Source: Phascolomyces articulosus (lineage: Eukaryota > Mucoromycota > Mucoromycetes > Mucorales > Lichtheimiaceae). Taken from it: a DNA stretch of 64,000 bases. The DNA lies in contig JAIXMP010000029.1 of NCBI GenBank assembly GCA_025677815.1, positions 248,001 to 312,000 on the forward strand. The letters run 5' to 3'. The notes under the pieces are model-generated. The model saw nothing but the letters and a program-made list of their open reading frames with translations. It was not told the origin of the DNA and made no database searches. The first letter of the stretch is position 1, and every line of letters begins with the position of its first letter. Below are positions 26,424 through 41,147 of this stretch, piece by piece. The position numbers and the translations under genes were made by a program.

Positions 26424-28137
26424 CTCTAAAGAAAGAAAGAAAAATACTGGGCCTTTTATACTTTTTCTTTTATTTCCAATTGAATAATCGATTGATGACA
26501 TCATCATGCCACAGCATCTTTCTCTTTTTCTGTGCGTGTCAGTGTTAAATATACCCGTAGAAATAGTAATAAAGAAGAGATGAAAGAAGATGTCAAGGAG
26601 TCTAAAAGTGAAGCAGCTGTTTGGAAACAGATAGGCCGGAAATATGTTTCATACATGCAAATTATGGTTTACCCTTGAGTTAGTGCCGATCTTATTTCCA
26701 CTATAAAAGGCAATAAAAATTATTCCCTTTTCAAAAAAACATAACAATTTTGGTTTGTGGATACAATAGCAATGGCAACGACTTTTTGAAATGGTTTATT
26801 TTTTAAATACGCGTTATTCTTATACAAAACGGGTTCATCTTTACAACCTTGAAATGTTCATGAAAACAATCGAAGCTCATATTGAAAATTGGAAATCAGA
26901 TCGTCCATCACCCATACGAGTTATTTTTTGTTGTTGTTGTATAGGATATTCGTATTTTGGGAATTTTTTTACCCCATATCAGCAAAAGAAAGCGATATGC
27001 CAAACTGAATAGTAATAAATTAGACTAAGGGAAAAGGTATAATAATTGAGCAGAAATATATATTGTTATTATACCAAACAATGATTGTTTCTTCTATATA
27101 AATATGGTTTGCAATTTCTACTCCATTTATTGATTATGCAATAATAAAACTGTGTGCTACATATCATTCATATTATGTTACAGAAGATCGATTTATTATT
27201 CCAAGAAAGTACTATAAAATTCAACTGGAGAAATATAGAAAAAAGAGCATATTATATCGTGGTATCAAATAATAGTGAATTGCCTTTCTAAGGTGATTTT
27301 CCTTTGTCGCACAAAAATATTATATACCAACTATAAAATTCAGTCATGCCTTTGTTAATGAGCAAAAATACTTAGTATAATTGATCGATGGTGTTCATTG
27401 ATTGGATGAGATCGAATGGAATTATATATGTTCAATAAAATTGTGAGGGTTTGTGTAATAAAAAAGAAATCCAGGTACATGGTTGCTATATAACGAGTAG
27501 TAAATCAAGTTGCTTTGCAGCGAACACATATTTCATGAATTATACCAAAAAGTAGCTTACATTTAGGAAAAAGAGAACTGTAAGAATTCTACCTTTTTAG
27601 GTGAGTCGGATGGCTAAAATCCTTTTGTAAATGATGTGCTCGCGCGTGTGAGTATATAGTGTTCACAAAAGGTTAAAGATAAAGAGTTAGTTGGTATTTT
27701 TTAAAGTTGTGACAGTGAAGCTAAGTGTTTGTGTATGCTGTGGTGCTTTATCAAAATATAACTTCTTTTTTCCCCTTTATTATATTTATAATAAATACAA
27801 GTTTTTTTTTCAAATACCTGTACGTTTTCAAAACAGAAAAGCGAGAATGAGTTGATTATAAATGGGGGCGTTTTTTTTTTACATATATAAATATATACTG
27901 TTCATTTTTGCCATTCAGGTGCTTATTAATCAATAAGTCATGACACAATAACAAAGTCGCAAGATAACTTCCTTTTTCATACCTTTTTTCTCTCTTTCTT
28001 TTTTAATTCTTAATTTTAGTTTCATTCCATCCATTTCCCCTTTTTCAACGCATCGAGAAATAGACCATTGTTGTTCTATTTTTTTTATATTATTACCACC
28101 ACCACGACTTATCGCTCAGCCCCTTTTCTCGCAGTAT

Positions 28138-30480
28138 ATGACCAAACAACCTTATTTTTACACCGAGGATTCCATTGACGAAGCAACGACGACGACGACG
28201 ATTATACCAAAAAGCATCATTGATGCTTTGGACCAACGCAATTATCAATCCGCCATTAATGAAGCCTCGTCTGCCATTTCAGCTTTATTCGAACGACATT
28301 ACATTGCTTTACTCGACAAACGTTCGTACGCCCATGCAATGCAGTGTAACTTTAAAGCTGCACTCAAGGATGCCTATGAGATGATCAAATACGCTCCTAC
28401 TTCTTCCAAAGGATACTTACGTGCGGGTCGCTTATATGCCATGGAAGGCAAACAAACACAAGCCATTCAAATATGTCAACGAGGGATCGAAACTGTATCC
28501 CCTTGGATGGATCCGCGCGGATATCGATTATTAAAAGAGCATAAAGTCCTTGCAGAATATCAAAATGCCAAACGCATTGATTTTATTGCTCGATTACCAT
28601 TGGAAACAGCATTTACTATCTTTATGCAATTAGACCGTGGTGAAAAGGGGATTGCCCTGGCTGTATCCAAAACTTGGCGAGAACGGTTATTATTATGTTC
28701 ACCAGCATGGAATAAATTAACAAGTACAGGTTGTAAACCTGATATGATGATCGCAAAAGCCATTGATCGCATTGGTCCTCATGTTCAAACTTTATTATTG
28801 GCTTGTAAAACAAATACTCTTCGCAATCTTTATTTGAACCACATAAAGGATGGTACCTTTGCTAATCTCAAAACACTCATTTTGACACGTAAGTTCTTTT
28901 TTTGGTTGTTTTTTGCCTTTTAGGAAAAGTGTCTGGCTGTGTAGGATGATTAATAATATAATAGCAGTTTACTATATTATTTTTATTGATTTGTTAAAAA
29001 GCTTATTAATCCATTCTCCTTATTTCAATTTCTGTATACATAATATCTGTCTGCATTATGCATATGATGCATGATAACTTGTTTTTTGATTATTAATATA
29101 GGACTGATGACAACTGTACTTCACCGAGAACAGATTATTATTGCACTTTGGCAGGTCAGGCATACGCTGACTAAGCTAGCAGTGGATTTCAGTGGAAACC
29201 AAACCACTGTTACGTTTGGAAGTATATTATTTGCTTGTCCACAACTCATTGATTTATCTTATATTACGAGCGAGAATTTACAATTACATTTGGGTGACCT
29301 GACGACGATCAAGAAACCTTGTGCTATTCGACAACTTCATGTCAAATCCAAATTAAGTCGAAGTGAAGATATTCGACCTATTCTACAACGATGTCCACAA
29401 TTACGCTACCTAGCCATTGAAGGATGCCCACATGCTATCCTTGATTCTGTCTTTGAACAATGTCCATGTTTAGAAGTTGTCGGTTACCATGCCGCCACCA
29501 GCACTCGATTACCTTCCTTAACGTGTGATGAATGTGAACGAGAAACCACAGGTTTACGAATACTCCATATATCAGCTTGTGTTGACCCACATCATATCAT
29601 TCCTATTATTCATAAAAATGGAAAGGCACTTGAAAATTTACTTCTTTATCTTTCAACACCTACACCAGTTGCTGCTGCTGCTGCTGCTCCCCCTCCTCCT
29701 GCTGATATCATCAATAACGACAACAACGATGATCACCTGAACGATGCATACGATGAGAATCATCGTCCTAACCACCACGATGACAACCATAACAATCCAA
29801 TGATACCATACCAAAAAATAACATTACAGCATCTACGTAATTTTGCATGCAGTTTTGAATCGAATACCCAAGAAAAGATCATTGAAAATGTGATCAATGT
29901 AAGCCCTGAACTCCGTACTGTGTCGCTGATGGGTGTCGAGAATTTAAATACAATGGCGGAAGCTTTGTGTAGCTTGACACGACTGGAAGCACTTTCGATT
30001 GGTGGAGGCATTCGGGCCGTTGTCGATAGCAACAATGCATTAAAAACATTTTTTAAAAAGCATGCCAAATTGGGTCCCCATTCACCACTAAGAATGATTC
30101 GATTCATGGGCTGCGGTGCATTAAAAGATGATGTCTTTAATGCCATTTTATCCACACAAACCCTGGAGGTCGTCAAGATTGATTATTGTCAAAAAATTAG
30201 TTCCGATGGGTTACGCATGTTTGTATCCATGTTGGGATCACTTGAAGCATTGACTTTGGGTTTAATGGAAAAAGTCACTGATACTGTGGTGGAACACATT
30301 TCTCCTTCGATCCGTGAAGTCTGTTTGCAAGGATTGCCTAATATTACGGATCGTGGCGTCATGAAATTCATTGATACTTCGTATGCATTGGAAAAATTAT
30401 GTATTCAGAACTGTCCTTTGGTTACTCAACGCGTTGTTGAATATGCTATGACACGAATAAAAGTCGCAGTTACATCCTGA
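28138..30480 (+). CDS. TPR / F-box / leucine-rich-repeat protein, Pof3-like (709 aa)
   Basis: Likely substrate receptor of an SCF ubiquitin ligase. Two exons: 28138..28888 and 29102..30480, joined in phase. An N-terminal TPR block spans about 22-140 (RNYQSAINEASSAIS, FKAALKDAYEMIKYAPTSSK, KGYLRAGRLYAMEGKQTQA). The F-box follows at about 148-195 (FIARLPLETAFTIFMQLD, then VSKTWRERLL). The rest consists of degenerate leucine-rich repeats with the AMN1/SKP2-like pattern (LEVVKIDYCQKISSDGL, VCLQGLPNITDRGV, LEKLCIQNCPLVT). The TPR, F-box, LRR order is that of fission yeast Pof3 and budding yeast Dia2, which act in replication and genome stability; orthology is inferred from architecture. An Ala/Pro tract plus Asn/Asp/His-rich insert interrupts the LRRs at about 29675..29810. 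Confidence 0.88.
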
Positions 30481-30988
30481 CTTAATATTTTGTTTTGTTT
30501 TGTTTTTTATGTTTGTTTTTTCGTTTTTCAGATCAGTTTTTTCATTATCTTCAGCTTGATTAAATTACCGCTTCTTTCTCTCTCTTTGACCGGTGAACAA
30601 TAATTTATTGGTATGAAAATGGAAGAAGCGCGGTCGTATTGACCCATTTTACTCCGAGATTTTTAAAACTTCCCCACATAACGGTACACTTTGGAAGGAT
30701 CGATCCTATATTGTGATCTGACTATATATTTGTCTTCTTCTTTATGACGCTATTAATATGAATAACCACTGCTCAATAAAAATTACAACAGTAAAATGAT
30801 TATTACTTTGGCTTCATCAAAAATAATGAACTAAACGGGATAGGTGCCGAACAAGAAGTCCGTGTGACTTTTGGCTAAATCATATATATATAAAATATTC
30901 ATCTGAATTGTATACAAATATTTATCTTTTTCTTCATACTTTATTTTTTTTTTCTCTGGTGTAATATCGTATATTACAACTATTAACA
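30481..30988. other. intergenic, F-box 3' side and P450 promoter
   Basis: A 508-bp interval between two plus-strand genes. There is a T-rich 3' region after the F-box stop and an AT-rich region before the P450 start. No other feature recognised. Confidence 0.6.
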
Positions 30989-32909
30989 ATGGAACCGGTT
31001 TCCAAAGTATGGGCATCTCAGTTGTTGCCTTATGTCAACAATGTTCTTTTGAAATTACTGGACAGTAACAATGGCAACAGCAACAATGGGACAGTGACCA
31101 GAAAGATCATTAGTATTAGTGCAGCTCTTTTTCTATTTTATATCACATATGATAAAGTGATGAGACCACCAAAACAACTTCGACATATTACTCATGGGAA
31201 CCCTATTAAAACACTGATGGCCGCTTTGCGTCAATTATCTGCTGATGAAATCACAAGATCCATTGGATATCCTCTCAGCTCCCAAACCGAAAATGGTCTT
31301 TATACGGTAAGAAATTTTGATGGAAAAGAATTGAAAAGATCATATAGGATAGTAATTTTATGTCTTCTTTTTTCTTTCACAGCGCTTTGATGCAACAGGT
31401 TGGACTGTGATTATCAATGATCCAGCGATTGCTAAGGAATATCTATTTAAATCAAGTAAGTATTACAATAAGATGGCTTTTTAAAAATATACACTAGGGG
31501 ATCTCAAAATTAAATATCTGGAAAATTATAAAAATCTGTGAATTTTCAATATCTGCAAATAACGATTTTTAACTTTGAGATCCTCTACTGATATTAAATG
31601 AAACATTCTATTTTACATTATGAATTATAGCAACGTTCGTAAAGAGTCCATTGAGCGATGATTTTGCTGGGACATTGATTACTCGTTTTATTGTGGGACC
31701 CAATATCCTGTTTCTTTCAGGGCAGCATTGGCTAGATCAGCGAAAAGTAATAATTTTTTGATTTATATATTATTCTTGATCCCGCTAATGTATCATTCAT
31801 TATTCATGCACCGCTATCCATTTGTGATAATAGATAGCCAATCCGGCATTCCGTAGATCCATGCCTGTGGCCTTATTTGGTCGTTTAACGGAAAAATTAT
31901 TCAACGTTATTGATACTACAGGAGATACCTCTGATGTTTATGATTTAATGGAGAGGTAATAAACACAGAAAAAATGCAAACAAAAGTCTATCATATAATA
32001 ATAATTTTTTTCATAATTACTCTAAATACAAATAGATGGACACTGGATGCTCTAGGCAATGCAGGATTTGGTAAGAAAAATAGCCATTTAAATAATGAAA
32101 ACAACGCTTTTTCACTCACATTTTGATATACCCAACAAATAAAAAAAAATCATCAATGAATAGGGTTTGATTTCGATGCCATTAGTAGCAAACAAAATAA
32201 ATGGGTGAAAAAATACAATGATATTATCAATGCTACACAAAATCCAATTTATGGCTTATTCCCTATTCTTGAACGGCGATTTCTTAATTGGATTCCATCG
32301 CGTAAAAAATCGCATCAAGATATGGATGAATTTCATGATATGATTCAATGTCTTATTGACAAAAAACGGAAGTTGATTCAAGAACAAAAAGAAAGTGGTA
32401 TTTCTGTTATGGGGGATCCAGAAAGAGATCTTTTGACAATGATGATTGAAGGTGGCCAGGAAGAAGGTCAAGGCTTGACTGATGCTGAATTATTGGTAAG
32501 AATATATAGTTGATCCGCTTACACTTGTCTATATAATAATATATAATGCTAATAATATATGTAATATTACTAGAGTAATGTTTATGTATTTTTGTTTGCC
32601 GGGCATGATACCACAGCTTCAGCTATATCATTTGCAATATGTTTCCTTGCCATGTATCCGGTACAAAACATCTTTTTTATAAGCAAAATAAGTTATATAA
32701 AAAAATAGACAATGAAACAACTTACATTGATCGATGGAACATCTCTATATACCTATGAATTTTATAGGAAATACAACAACGAGCTCGTGAAGAAGCAATC
32801 AAGATCCTGGGTGATGAGCCAAAAAACGTAGCACCAACCGTGGAACAAAGTCAAAAAATGGTGTACACTGAACAAATTATAAAAGAAGTACGAAATAATG
32901 ACACTTCTG

Positions 32910-32946
<37 letters not shown>

Positions 32947-33548
32947 GTATATTCTTCTTTTTTTACTAACAAAAATGTATCATATGTTAGACATTGCGCA
33001 TGTATGCACCCGTGGATTATCTTGTTCCTCGATGCGCAGTAAAAGACACGGAACTTGGTGGAGTCTTTATTCCCAAAGGAACTCAAGTCACCGTATCAAT
33101 TTATCAATTACATCATAGCCCTCGCGTGTGGAATGACAATCCTGACAAGTTTAATCCAGATCGCTTTGCCTCAAACACGAATACTAGTAGTATTGAAAAT
33201 TATGATTGGATACCTTTTTCAACAGGAGCAAGAAAATGCATCGGTATGAATTTTAGCTTATCAGAACAACGTTTATTCTTACCCATGTTACGTAAGTATC
33301 TCATGGAGCAAAAGTCGTTTGGTTTCATATAAAATTTTAGCTTTGATGCTGGTCGACTTTTTATAATTGGTACATTTTTTATGCATATTATATTGACAAT
33401 TGATTTAATTTATTATTATACAGTTCGAAAGTATGTATGGAGATTACCCAAAGATACAATACATTCACCCGAAAGAATTGTTACAAAACAAAATTTGGGA
33501 GTCATGAGCCCAAAGAATCTCAACGTCATTTTTGAGAGACGCTATTAG
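30989..33548 (+). CDS. cytochrome P450 monooxygenase (542 aa)
   Basis: Haem-thiolate monooxygenase, probably anchored in the ER by the hydrophobic segment ISISAALFLFYITYD (about 40-56). Ten exons: 30989..31306, 31383..31455, 31631..31746, 31834..31955, 32036..32070, 32164..32495, 32574..32660, 32768..32887, 32991..33291, 33424..33548; all close in frame. Family marks: I-helix AGHDTT (341-346), K-helix ExxR (E401 and R404, split by an intron), the PERF-type FNPDRF (about 455-460) and the haem loop FSTGARKCIG with the ligand Cys484. The N-terminal third contains WLDQRK...NPAFR typical of the C-helix. The overall sequence looks like the CYP3/CYP4/fungal fatty-acid or alkane-type clan; substrate and CYP family are unknown. 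Neighbours give no pathway context. Confidence 0.94.
31491..31590. repeat. about 100-bp inverted-repeat element in P450 intron 2
   Basis: Arms of about 18 bases (TAGGGGATCTCAAAATTA and the inverted TAACTTTGAGATCCTCTA) bound an AT-rich interior that is itself partly self-complementary. It sits entirely within intron 2 of the P450. Size and structure resemble a small MITE, but no target-site duplication is clear. Confidence 0.55.
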
Positions 33549-33694
33549 TTTGCGTTTCACTCTGTGATTACCATATCATTTGTATTATAAATAAATCCTT
33601 TCAATTCCGTTTGTCCAGCAGATTAATACATAAAGGAGTCTATGTTTGATGTTGATGGGTTTATTTGTTTATTTATATTTCGGCGAAGTAATTT

Positions 33695-33918
33695 TTAAAA
33701 CACTAACCAATGGTAATAAGAATTCATGGGTATCACCAAGGATGTGTCAGCACCATGTTCGTATACGTAAAAGAAAATATTGTCTCCCAGCATAATAATT
33801 CCGAGGATATACAACACTATATAAACAAAAGTCATCAGCCATCCCATTGATCATATTTCTTATGTAATTTAATAATAGATGCATCTATACCAGCCCCACT
33901 CATTCTTTTTTTATGTGA
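33695..33918 (-). pseudogene. possible decayed gene fragment, unknown family
   Basis: On the minus strand two protein-like stretches lie end to end in different frames: one reading SGAGIDASIIKLHKKYDQWD (about 33903..33844), then a one-base shift, then LYILGIIMLGDNIFFYVYEH and a terminus SYYHWLVF before a stop at 33695. The amino-acid composition of both is more protein-like than the surroundings, and stops lie directly upstream. I do not recognise the family. It may be chance. Confidence 0.22.
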
Positions 33919-34335
33919 TTGTTACTATTTAATAAGGAAATCATCATGCAGCACATGCTTACAAATCTCTCCAAAAATGAATAGCCTAAGAGCAGTATTT
34001 GTTGTACAAAAAAAAACACTGACAACTGGGAAATAAAGAACCAGCCTCGCCAAAAATAATTTTAATATCTTGATATCTTGACTTGTTTATGTAACACATA
34101 GCTTCTTGAAAAATAAAATGGACACACTTCTTCCAAGCCATCGTATATACTGATTAGTACCAACTCAATGGTAAAACTACCAAATAATGAGGCTAGTCAA
34201 TCTAATTTTTTAATCATTGAAGATGACGATAGATAACAAGAAGGGGCTCAGTGAAAAATGTCATATCTAGACTACCACTATGGTGACAACTCCATGGAAA
34301 CGGATCAGGGAAAAACAATAACGAACCGTAAAACA

Positions 34336-34343
34336 TATAAAAG
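34336..34343 (+). promoter_or_regulatory. TATA box of Cu/Zn SOD gene
   Basis: TATAAAAG, 133-140 bp upstream of the SOD start codon, in an otherwise AT-rich promoter. The exact match and its position make it the best core-promoter candidate. Confidence 0.5.
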
Positions 34344-34475
34344 CAGACAAGAAAACTGGATCAAAAATATTTTTTTATATCACATCAATCATCTTCTCTA
34401 TCTATTACTTATTAGAAAACACAAAACTATTTATCTTTTTTCTATCAAATCCATACATAATATAACAAAACAAAA

Positions 34476-35290
34476 ATGGTGAATGCTGTTGCAATTTTAA
34501 AAGGAGCTGCTTCTGCCTCAGCTATTGTTGGATCCGTCTGGTTTACACCTCAACATGGTGGTGATTATAGTAAAGAAACTACTGTTTATGCCAATGTTAC
34601 CAACGTTCCCGCAGGAAAACATGGTTTTCATATTCATGAATTCGGTGATTTGAGTGATGGTAATTATAAATCAATTATTATGATCCAGATTATAAATTTG
34701 GATTATAAAAGCAATTGCATTTCATATATATGATGGATATGGGCTAAATGTACACTAACTTATTTTAATATATAATGATATATACAGGCTGTGAATCTTT
34801 GGGTGGTCATTTTAATCCCTTCAACATGAACCATGGTAGTCCTGAAGATCATGTAAAACATGTGGGTGATTTTGGAAACGTAGATGTGGGTAATGATGGT
34901 ACTGTTCATTTCCAAGTAACAGTAGACACTCTTGAATTTGAAGGTCCTAATTCAATCCTTGGGTAAGGATATATAGCGATTTCTTTGCTTATAATCCATT
35001 ATCATCAAGATTAAAAAGAATGACGCAATTTTATTAAAAAAACATATGTCAATTTACTACTATATACATATAGACGTGGTATCATCTTGCATGCGGATCA
35101 AGATGATCTTGGACGTGGTGGAAATGAAGGTTCCAGGCTAGTTGGAAATTCGGGTGCTCGCATTGCTTGTGGAATCATTGGAAGTAAGTGTTTTTATTAT
35201 ATAACTTTCTATAAAAAGTTTATATTGAAGTTTTTGTGCTAACTACAATCTATTGTAATTACACATTATTTAGATGCAGCTAAAGATTGA
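34476..35290 (+). CDS. SOD1: Cu/Zn superoxide dismutase (161 aa)
   Basis: Dismutates superoxide in the cytosol and intermembrane space. Four exons: 34476..34659, 34788..34962, 35074..35183, 35274..35290, in phase, the last encoding only NAAKD plus the completing base of a codon. All metal ligands are present: H52, H54, H69, H77, H86, D89 and H126 (motifs [38 protein letters not shown]). The disulphide pair is C63 and C152. No signal or transit peptide, so cytosolic form. The sequence [17 protein letters not shown] is a little unusual: common Cu/Zn SODs have SAGPHFNP here, but the ligand spacing is kept. It depends on copper delivery, which may link it functionally to the Ctr importer and metallothionein upstream. 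Confidence 0.97.
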
Positions 35291-35748
35291 ACGTTGTATT
35301 TATTTATAAAAAAAACAGATCTGTTTATACAACTCCATTATATACTACTTCCATTTTTCCCATCAATTTTGTATAAATCAACAAATGCCTCATTATTATG
35401 TATTAATTTTTTTGTCATTTTTAATAATAATTATAGCACTATATAACACTATAAAAATAACAAAATAAAGGTTTACATCTTTTTTACCCATGATAGCAAG
35501 CCATATATATGTAATAATGTTTATTTTGATAATTTACTTTATGATACTACGTATATTATGACCTATATATAAAGCGCTTTCTTTTTTTTTTTTATTAAAA
35601 CAAAAAAGCTATATGATGTATGCACAAGGTGTCAAGTATTTACAGATATAATGTTTACGGTAATTTTTATAAAATTTACAATGCTGTGTACTATATACTA
35701 TATATATAGTGATGGGGGAATGTATATTCATTGTTGTGGAGCAAATTA
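35291..35748. other. convergent 3' region, SOD and TFIIB-like genes
   Basis: A 458-bp AT-rich interval between the ends of two converging genes, with an AATAAA-like signal near 35463. No coding feature. Confidence 0.65.
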
Positions 35749-37270
35749 TTATTTCACATACTGCGCAAGTTCTTCATCCCCCATGTCTTTTTCTGTCAAT
35801 TCTGTACTATTCATTTCTTCTGGTGATAATACAGAGGTTCCTCGCATGTATAGGCGATACACGTGTTCATAGAGATGATGATTCTGCATTTCTTCAATTT
35901 CAGCTGAAGGCATATTTTTCACCAGCAAGAGATAAATCATTCGAATCTCTGGATCCAGTGATAGCATTTTCTTCTCATTCGAGATCATCGTCATTGTATT
36001 CATTGTAACAGAGCTTGTACTTGATGAAGAGGAGGGCAGGATCACCAAGAATTTGGAGGCAATAGCAATTTGTGCGGATCTTTGTTGAACAAGTGCTTGA
36101 TTGCGTGCATAGGTGGGTGGATGAAACTCAATAGATGCAAGTTGTTGGGTATCACTACTGCTATTGGCTCCCATCTGTACGATTTCGCGTAAGTACCATT
36201 CAAGATTATTTTTGGTCATTTTCACATTGGCAAGCCAAGGTATCCTTTTTGCGTATTGTTTTAAAATCTTTATCAGTTCTGCATATCTTCGTCTAATGGT
36301 GGTATATCCATAGGAAATATGTTGAGCCAGTTCTGTCCAGTCAATTTCAATATCACCACGATGATTACTATGTCCATTTCCAATTGCACGCGCCCCAATA
36401 ACAACGCAGGCGGCAATGATTGGATTTCCTTGCCGTCCAATCCCCAATCCGCCATGTTCAGCAATAATACAGACGCGTTGGGACCAATATTCCAAGTCTA
36501 AAAGGTCGTCCGGTTCAAGGTGAAATATTTTTGATATGGGTTCAAATAATTTCGCAACAACACCTGAAATCCTTGCTTTTTGACTAACAACATAATCACT
36601 TGGTGTTGCCGCTTCACCTGTTGTTGATGTTGATGTTGTTGGTATAGGTGAAGGTGAAGGTGACACTGTGGATGAAAATGCTGCTTCTTTAATAATATTA
36701 TCCAATCGTTTAAACGCAGTATTCAACGATCGAACATCCGCAAGACCAAGCTTGGATGCATAATCTGATAATGTTGTTCCAGATCGATGGGCACGCGTTG
36801 CAAGATATAATAGACTTACTGTTGCTTCAGGCGAATATCTTGAACGATAGGCTTGTATTGCATTTCGATGAGCGAAATATAACTGACGCGTTTCTTGCAC
36901 AAAATATGTTAACCCCAGAATACTGGCATATTGATTAATACGACTCAAAAACGCCTTTTCCTATTCAGTTTTTTTTTTTTAAAAAAAAAAGAATAATAGA
37001 TCAATCTCTAATCAAGATTACAATTTATATATTTATGAACGAAAAAGCGATCCTCCTCTTTTTTTTTGTCATTCATACTCTACGCGTTTCACCACTTTGA
37101 GTCTCTTTTCTCGACAAGTTAATTATTGATCCCGTTTCTTCATCGTATCCTTGGACAACATATTCATCTTCATCGATAAAGTTTTCCGATACGACAGTAC
37201 CACATTGATTGCATATTTGTTGGCTATCAACTAATGTAATTTGTTTACCACCGCATTGAGGACAGCTCAT
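35749..37270 (-). CDS. divergent TFIIB-family factor (467 aa)
   Basis: Two exons: 37270..37079 and 36960..35749, in phase. The N-terminus is a TFIIB-type zinc ribbon: C3, C6, C20, C23 (MSCPQCGG, ICNQCGTVVSEN). Two cyclin-like repeats follow: the first around YASILGL...AYRSRYSPEATVSLLYLATRA, the second around LGIGRQGNPIIAACVVIGARA, which corresponds to the GRxPxxIAAAxIY signature of TFIIB/Brf. A Ser/Pro/Thr linker separates them (about 36600..36680). The C-terminal 130 residues (KMLSLDPEIRMIYLLL and an acidic end) have no obvious match. It is not canonical TFIIB (the B-finger is not recognisable) and lacks the conserved Brf1 C-terminal block. It could be a Brf2- or Rrn7/TAF1B-like paralogue. 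The role in RNA polymerase initiation is family-level inference. Confidence 0.8.
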
Positions 37271-38314
37271 GGAGTGAAATTGGCAAGGCGCTGGATATGT
37301 CTTGCTGCGGGAATTTGATTTTTATATGAACCACAAAAAAAGTGGACTTGTACAAATATGGAAAGACATTCCCCACAAAGATGCTCTAATCAAGTTACTA
37401 TGTGGTTAATCTATAAGTTAGTCACAGTAAAGTATATTGTTAAACTTTCATATCGCTAGTAGGAATAAGAGGATCATCCAACAATAAGAGATGTGTCAGT
37501 ATTTTGTTGTCATTTCCAAACCAGCGAGCTTTTATACAACAAAGTGTCTACAGCTGGGGCGATTCTTTTTTTTTAAAAAAAAATACTGTCATCTTTTTGC
37601 GTTGTTGTTGTAGGAGTAGTTACAATAATAAAGATGTGTCTTGACGTGGCATAACATCATTTCATGTTGGCCCAATACTTTACGATAATAGGTTCTTTTC
37701 ATTCAAGATATACATATACCGATCAAAAAGCATATTTTGGATTGGTTCTTTTGTTTACCAATAGAGGAAACTCAGTAAAAAGTAAGTAATAGACTTAAAA
37801 CCAACAATAAAATAAGTTTGTTTTATTAGTTGTTTTCCTGGAAAATCGCCTAATTATTCTCCCGCATAGACAGCATCGTTTGGTAAGGTTTCTAAGATTG
37901 AAAATAAGGAAGAAGTGAGTACTTGGATCCGTGCACAAACCTATATATTATTTATATATATGATCGGATAGAAATATTGAAAAGGATGACGACTTGAAGT
38001 GGAGCGTGGGATAATAATTTTTATAACATATAATGAAAAAGCAAGTATAAATGCCATTCGCATCATCTCGTTACGGCTCTTTTCGGGTTGATTCGATTTG
38101 ACAGGGTGTAATTTTCCGCTGAGTCAAAAAATTTGTTTTCATTTTTAAATCTCCATCTCTAGGCCTTTCTGTTACTTTCTCTTACATTCCAGCCCAGCCA
38201 CCCGGCATTTCATTCATACACCTTTCCCCGGCTTCCTTATTTTTGTACCTTTCTTATTTTTTTTTTCCCCTTTTCTTCTTCTTCTTCTTTACTCTTTTCA
38301 CATAATACATTATC
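37271..38314. other. divergent promoter region, TFIIB-like and Hsp70 genes
   Basis: About 1 kb between two divergent genes. It becomes pyrimidine-rich close to the Hsp70 start (38220..38310). I did not find a clear three-unit heat-shock element by eye. No RNA gene or open frame of note. Confidence 0.6.
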
Positions 38315-40618
<2,304 letters not shown>

Positions 40619-41147
40619 GTTTTATAACCATTTTCATTACTTAGTCAAAAAAAATTAATCATAATGTATACATATCAACTTCACACTTTCACTTCCTCCT
40701 TCATACATAACACCATTTATTTCTCGCCTGTTTATTAAAAAAAAGCACACACTCACATCTTCTATCAATCACCAAAAACCACCCACTCTCTATTATATAA
40801 AAAAAGCATGTAGATTTTTTATTTTTAAAAAAATAGAACTTTTTTTCTTTGTGAATAATACCAACCCCTCTCTTTTCATTTTATTTTATCAAGCAAATTA
40901 TTTGTATTATAAATTGTTATAAAAAAAATCATATATTTTTTAACATCATTTTCGTCGTCCCGGATATTGCAATTCATTTGTGAAACCACTTATCATACAT
41001 CCATCATTCAGTTTTTATATATAAAAAAAAAACTATGAATGCTCTTTTATTAACAGTGATCTAAGAATCGATGACAAGGGGCATTTTTTTATTTTTGTTT
41101 TTGTAGTTGTTTATTTGTTGAACAGGCTTTATAATTTCGTTTTTAGT
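40619..41147. other. convergent 3' region, Hsp70 and complex I subunit genes
   Basis: A 529-bp AT-rich interval with several poly-A and poly-T runs between two converging genes. No coding feature. Confidence 0.65.

Larger units (their letters stand above)
24887..28137. other. 3.2-kb gene-poor region
   Basis: Between the divergent U1-C (-) and TPR/F-box (+) genes. It includes a cluster of GATCAC-type repeats and a candidate structured RNA (listed separately). Open frames at 25006..25269, 25317..25541 and 26791..27012 show no family features and are not annotated. A pyrimidine-rich leader precedes the F-box gene start from about 27970. Confidence 0.5.
33549..34475. other. intergenic, P450 3' side and SOD promoter
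   Basis: A 927-bp interval. It holds a possible minus-strand gene fragment at 33695..33918 and the TATA box of the SOD gene; the remainder shows no recognisable feature. Confidence 0.55.
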
